The position numbers were made by a program, and so were the translations under genes. A DNA stretch of 64,000 bases from an uncultured Prevotella sp. (GTDB lineage Bacteria; Bacteroidota; Bacteroidia; Bacteroidales; Bacteroidaceae): contig CAMVOS010000003.1 of assembly GCA_947169185.1 (NCBI GenBank), positions 1 to 64,000 on the forward strand. The letters run 5' to 3'. A model generated the notes under the pieces. That model was given only the letters and a program-made list of their open reading frames with translations. It searched no databases and was not told where the DNA came from. This document shows positions 62,869 through 64,000 of this stretch, piece by piece; the first letter of the stretch is position 1; each line of letters starts with the position of its first letter.

Positions 62869-64000
62869 TTAGAAGGGGAATCCCTGAGGTCTGGGTGCAA
62901 TCTCAGGCTCGCCATAGACGGAGGCCTCCTGATCCTTGTCGTTCAACTTAAACACCATGAACTTGGGATTCTTGCCTGTGCAGGGCTTCCATACGCCACC
63001 CTTCGGACCGTTAGGATCGCTGTACTTGGCGAAGTTGGTCCATGCAGTCAGCATCTTTTCACTCAAATCCCAGTCGCCCTTGGTCCAGGGACGCCAACAA
63101 TGTTTCAGCGACTTGAAGACAAACCACAAGTCGGAAGAGTGGAAGGCACCCTTCAGGCGCTGTGTGACCTCAGGATGAGAGCCATCATCGGGCAAGGGAC
63201 GGGCAAACTCGTAGGCCCAAGCCTTGCCGCCCTTCTCAGTGCGAACCTTACAGAATTCAGCAATGTTGGGAGCCATGTTACCCATATCGTTCAGCGTGAA
63301 GCCAATCATATAAGGCACGTCGGCCAGCGTACCGCCACGGGTGGCATCGTCGAAGCTCTTCACGCTGACATAGCCGTCAATCATCGGCATGAAGGGCAGA
63401 CCACGGAACATAGCCGCCATGGGGCCACCACCCTGTTGTCCGTCGCTGTTGATCTGATGGTAGAGTGTGTTCAATGCGAAGACAGTCTCGGTCGAGGCTG
63501 CACGCATCTTCTGCAGGTCAGTCAGGCCAGCCCAGTCGAACACCTTCTTGGCTCTGGCTTCAGCATCGGCAAATGAGCCGCCGCTATAACGGCCACCCAT
63601 CGGATTGCCATTGGCATCGGGGATGCTCAGTCCCTGAGCACTCATGATGACGGCCTTATGGAACAGACCACGGGCCAGCGGACTCTCGCACAACGTACGC
63701 ACGCTGCCGCCACCAGCACTCTGTCCGAAGATGGTCACGTTGTCAGGGTCGCCACCAAACTGCGCGATATTCTTCTTAATCCACTTCAGCGCCTCAATCT
63801 GGTCGAGGATACCATAGTTGCCACTAACGTGGTGAGGACTCTCAGCAGAGAGAGCCGGGTGTACGAGGAAGCCGAACACGCCCAAACGGTAGTTGATGGT
63901 AACGAGCACCACGTCCTTGGCACCCCACTCCTGGCCATCGAACTCAGGCTCAGAGCCGAAACCCTCGCGATAGCCGCCGCCATGAATCCACAGGGCAACA
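62869..64000 (-). CDS. Carboxylesterase family B protein, 5' end outside window
   Basis: This is a partial gene: the frame is open from the right edge (63999) to the stop at 62869, 377 codons, and the N-terminus is missing. It belongs to the type-B carboxylesterase/lipase family: oxyanion-hole HGGGY near the edge, nucleophile Ser in GQSAGGG (about 63710-63730), and a His in GAFHSSDLWFVF near the end that fits the catalytic His. Substrate unknown; family members in this group are often secreted. It is convergent with the phytase-like gene. Confidence 0.88.
   Translation of the reverse strand, partial: VALWIHGGGYREGFGSEPEFDGQEWGAKDVVLVTINYRLGVFGFLVHPALSAESPHHVSGNYGILDQIEALKWIKKNIAQFGGDPDNVTIFGQSAGGGSVRTLCESPLARGLFHKAVIMSAQGLSIPDANGNPMGGRYSGGSFADAEARAKKVFDWAGLTDLQKMRAASTETVFALNTLYHQINSDGQQGGGPMAAMFRGLPFMPMIDGYVSVKSFDDATRGGTLADVPYMIGFTLNDMGNMAPNIAEFCKVRTEKGGKAWAYEFARPLPDDGSHPEVTQRLKGAFHSSDLWFVFKSLKHCWRPWTKGDWDLSEKMLTAWTNFAKYSDPNGPKGGVWKPCTGKNPKFMVFKLNDKDQEASVYGEPEIAPRPQGFPF

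Overview
The window looks like a chromosomal segment of a Bacteroidales bacterium, most probably Prevotella or a close relative. The evidence is: promoters of the Bacteroidota type (a TAnnTTTG box before most transcription units, no clear Shine-Dalgarno sequences), a SusC/SusD pair, LptD, methylmalonyl-CoA mutase plus Na+-decarboxylase genes for propionate formation, HU-like proteins of a Bacteroidota type, and a secreted protein with a short T9SS-like C-terminal tail. No rRNA, tRNA, CRISPR array, phage or insertion sequence was seen. The genus is inferred from gene content only.

Layout. 0-13 kb: an operon for a tailed ubiquitin-like sulfur carrier, its E1-like activator and a JAMM protease; tcdA; a SusC/SusD pair; an operon with a Met/His-rich lipoprotein, an OprC-like (copper-type) TonB receptor and a DAACS symporter; then cysK. 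Four of these promoters share a 43-bp upstream element at exactly the same distance from the -7 box, so they probably form one regulon linking sulfur/cysteine metabolism with outer-membrane uptake. 13-26 kb: a GH78-like enzyme, a 27-residue membrane microprotein with a Spy/CpxP-like protein, a TTD14-like NTPase, an S9 peptidase, an AraC regulator and a divergent RND efflux operon whose inner-membrane pump gene carries a frameshift. 26-35 kb: methylmalonyl-CoA mutase (mutA, mutB) divergent from a transporter and a Na+-pumping decarboxylase cluster that lacks its carboxyltransferase gene here.

35-45 kb: an HU-like regulator, two deoxynucleoside kinases, an unknown secreted protein, and a partner-switching cluster (membrane SpoIIE phosphatase fused to an anti-sigma-type kinase domain, ABC exporter, lipoprotein, STAS protein, LuxR-type regulator). 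45-54 kb: a UshA-like nucleotidase, BKACE and DUF1537 genes, a secreted protein, a URO-D/MtaA-type methyltransferase with a stand-alone MetH-reactivation-like protein, an ACS-type MFS transporter with a racemase-like protein, and pepT. 54-64 kb: a CPA2 antiporter, lptD, an HD hydrolase, a second HU-like regulator in an apparent operon with a fused phytase-like/acid phosphatase, and a carboxylesterase cut by the right edge.

Three repeat systems run through the window. (1) Heptanucleotide arrays of several unrelated units occur repeatedly at stop codons and, in three genes, inside the reading frame without breaking it. (2) GC-rich palindromic elements lie in frame inside two transporter genes. 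(3) The two paralogous HU-like genes each carry their own array of 21-bp repeats next to the promoter. The most promising leads are the shared-promoter regulon, the HU-like genes with their arrays, and the stop-codon/in-frame heptamer repeats.
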